In this document: positions 5,053 to 6,017 of the stretch, piece by piece
How the letters are laid out: every line of letters starts with the position of its first letter
Position numbering within the stretch: the first letter of the stretch is position 1
Source of the DNA: an uncultured Collinsella sp.
Lineage (GTDB): Bacteria > Actinomycetota > Coriobacteriia > Coriobacteriales > Coriobacteriaceae
Reading direction: 5' to 3'
NCBI GenBank assembly: GCA_937926755.1
Contig: CALBBA010000288.1
Location: forward strand, 1-6,017
Length of the DNA: 6,017 bases
The notes under the pieces: model-generated
Told to the model about the DNA's origin: nothing
Databases searched by the model: none
Seen by the model: only the letters and a program-made list of their open reading frames with translations
Translations under genes and position numbers: made by a program

Positions 5053-5301
5053 AAATTCCTTTCTCCTTGATGCCTTCAGCCTGAATGCCCTGCGTCCTCT
5101 GGGACGCTGCGGGACTTTCCCGGACCGAACGCATCTGCCGTGCCTGCGTCTGTACACCTGCGTCCCGAAGGACGTTCGCGCGCAGACGGCACGGCGATTA
5201 TTCATTCGCGGCGGGAGACCATTTCTTTGGGGACAAATCCTGATTCGTCCGGAGCGCGGTCTCCGCCATTCGCGGTCGCGCTCCCTTCGCCTTGCGCCTG
5301 A
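5053..5301 (-). promoter_or_regulatory. nusA-infB spacer with four hairpins
   Basis: This 249-base gap holds no gene I can support but is full of inverted repeats. H1 is 5092-5107 (GCGTCC / GGACGC, four-base loop). H2 is 5110-5122 (CGGGA / TCCCG). H3 is 5137-5195, with outer arms GCCGTGCC / GGCACGGC extended by GTCTG / CAGAC, and inside it CGTCC-TTCG-GGACG on the minus strand, a C(UUCG)G tetraloop (5161-5174). H4 is 5210-5267 (GGCGGGAGACC / GGTCTCCGCC with one bulge), containing a further nested stem at 5231-5250. A 9-base direct repeat CATTCGCGG sits at 5203-5211 and 5267-5275. None is followed by a T run in the direction of transcription, so they are not intrinsic terminators. Roles in RNA processing, transcript stability or infB translation are possible. 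Confidence 0.55.
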
Positions 5302-6017
5302 TTATTCGAACCAGTGCTCGCGGGCCTTCATGATGAGGCTGCTCGCGCGCTCTTCGTCGATGCCCGTCATTTCAACGAGATCGTCCGTGGCGAGTTCGCC
5401 AAGATCGTCAAGCGTCTTGACGCCGTGGCCCACAAGCTGGCTGGCGAGATCGTTGTCCATGCCCTCAAGGCTCAGCAGCGGCTCGTCGGCCTTGCGCAGA
5501 TTCTCTTCACGGGTGATGGCGTCGGCGAGAAGCTTGTTGCGGGCGCGCTGGCGAAGCTCGTCGACCGTTTCACGGTCGAAGGCCTCGATCGCGTAGAGCT
5601 CCTTCTCAGGAACGTAAGCGATTTCCTCAACGGAGGAGAAGCCTTCACCGATAAGCACGTCGGCGGCGGCCTCGTCGATGTCGAGGCTGTCCATGAAGTC
5701 GGCGCGGATCGTCGCGACTTCCTCATCGCGCTTCTGAGCGGCGGCGGCTTCGGTCATGATGTTGATCTGCCAGCCGGTGAGCTCGGACGCAAGACGAACG
5801 TTCTGGCCGGCGCGGCCGATGGCGATGGCGAGATTGTCCTCGTCGACGACGACTTCCATCGTGTGGGTCTCTTCGAGCATGACGATCGAACGGACCTTGG
5901 CGGGCTCAAGGGCACCGACCACGAACTGGGCGGGATCCTCGTTCCAGGGCACGATGTCGACGCGTTCGCCGCCGAGCTCGTTCGTCACGGCATTGACGCG
6001 GGAGCCGCGCATGCCTA
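5302..6017 (-). CDS. nusA: Transcription termination/antitermination factor NusA, C-terminal part (runs off right edge)
   Basis: NusA binds RNA polymerase and nascent RNA and modulates pausing, termination and antitermination. About 238 residues are visible and the 5' part lies beyond the window. The sequence starts in the first KH domain ('[V]GMRGSRVNAVTNELGGERVD'), continues with the second KH domain ('VDEDNLAIAIGRAGQNVRLA', GRAGQ loop, then 'SELTGWQINIM'), and ends with two helix-hairpin-helix acidic repeats ('ADVLIGEGFSSVEEIAYVP' and 'LASQLVGHGVKTLDDLGEL'), closing 'LIMKAREHWFE'. The two C-terminal repeats are typical of proteobacterial NusA and absent from the shorter actinobacterial form, so this end of the window is proteobacterial. 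The frame stays open through the edge: the bases before the ATG at 6012 encode Gly and probably Val, as in other NusA proteins. That ATG is therefore internal and not the start. Confidence 0.95.
   Translation of the reverse strand, partial: GMRGSRVNAVTNELGGERVDIVPWNEDPAQFVVGALEPAKVRSIVMLEETHTMEVVVDEDNLAIAIGRAGQNVRLASELTGWQINIMTEAAAAQKRDEEVATIRADFMDSLDIDEAAADVLIGEGFSSVEEIAYVPEKELYAIEAFDRETVDELRQRARNKLLADAITREENLRKADEPLLSLEGMDNDLASQLVGHGVKTLDDLGELATDDLVEMTGIDEERASSLIMKAREHWFE

Noticed and set aside
4051..5070. 339-codon plus-strand frame opposite the IF2/EttA frame
   Set aside because: It is the mirror of the Glu/Ala/Arg-rich coding sequence, giving Leu/Ala/Gly/Phe-rich text. The opposite strand has unmistakable IF2 and EttA motifs.
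5137..5195. Large hairpin H3 as a Rho-independent terminator of nusA
   Set aside because: No T run follows the stem on the minus strand, and infB is normally co-transcribed with nusA.
5053..5205. 51-codon N-terminal extension of the IF2 frame to an ATG at 5205
   Set aside because: The extension is Arg-rich and unlike any IF2, and it crosses the H1-H3 hairpins. The ATG at 5052 has good ribosome-binding sites and the standard IF2 opening MASKTV.

Overview
The window looks like two unrelated bacterial genomes joined head to tail, probably two gut bacteria in a metagenome assembly. From base 1 to about 4,490 the content is moderately GC-rich and fits an actinobacterium of the Coriobacteriia (Collinsella-like). 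The evidence is the EttA sequence style plus two uncharacterised proteins with low-complexity tails or linkers. From about 4,500 to 6,017 it is proteobacterial, most like a betaproteobacterium of the Sutterella/Burkholderiales type. There, nusA carries the two C-terminal acidic-repeat domains typical of proteobacteria and is followed by an infB whose N-terminal IF2 domain and 'VRRKRVFVK' motif are betaproteobacterial in style. The taxonomic names are inference from memory of these families; no search was run.

Layout of the left part. Bases 1-964 hold three minus-strand genes in a visibly AT-richer stretch: a short conserved orphan (964-725), a DUF2087 protein (645-364), and the first 128 codons of a major-facilitator transporter (386 to beyond base 1), whose start lies inside the 3' end of the DUF2087 gene. 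A divergent intergenic region (965-1140) separates these from a plus-strand membrane-protein gene (1141-1740). That gene appears broken by one extra C in a CCCC run; its Ser/Thr/Asn/Gly-rich tail continues in the next frame to 2104. A strong hairpin terminator follows. Next comes an extended -10 promoter with a 16-bp palindrome of cop-box/BlaI type, then a 435-residue protein with two globular ends and a long acidic, Pro/Ala-rich linker (2245-3552). A bidirectional terminator separates it from the convergent reading frame.

Layout of the right part. On the minus strand, nusA (running in from the right edge, ending at 5302) is followed by a 249-base spacer with four hairpins. The initiation-factor-2 reading frame then starts at 5052. 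About 184 codons later, near 4,500, IF2 stops and the frame continues without a stop as the C-terminal half of the ABC-F translation factor EttA, ending at 3613. Both genes encode ribosome-associated factors, but each is half missing, and the two halves look as if they come from different phyla. The simplest reading is an assembly misjoin rather than a new fusion protein.

I see no tRNA, rRNA, CRISPR array, insertion sequence or recognisable defence system. The items most worth checking are the misjoin, the one-base frameshift, the palindromic operator candidate and the structured nusA-infB spacer.
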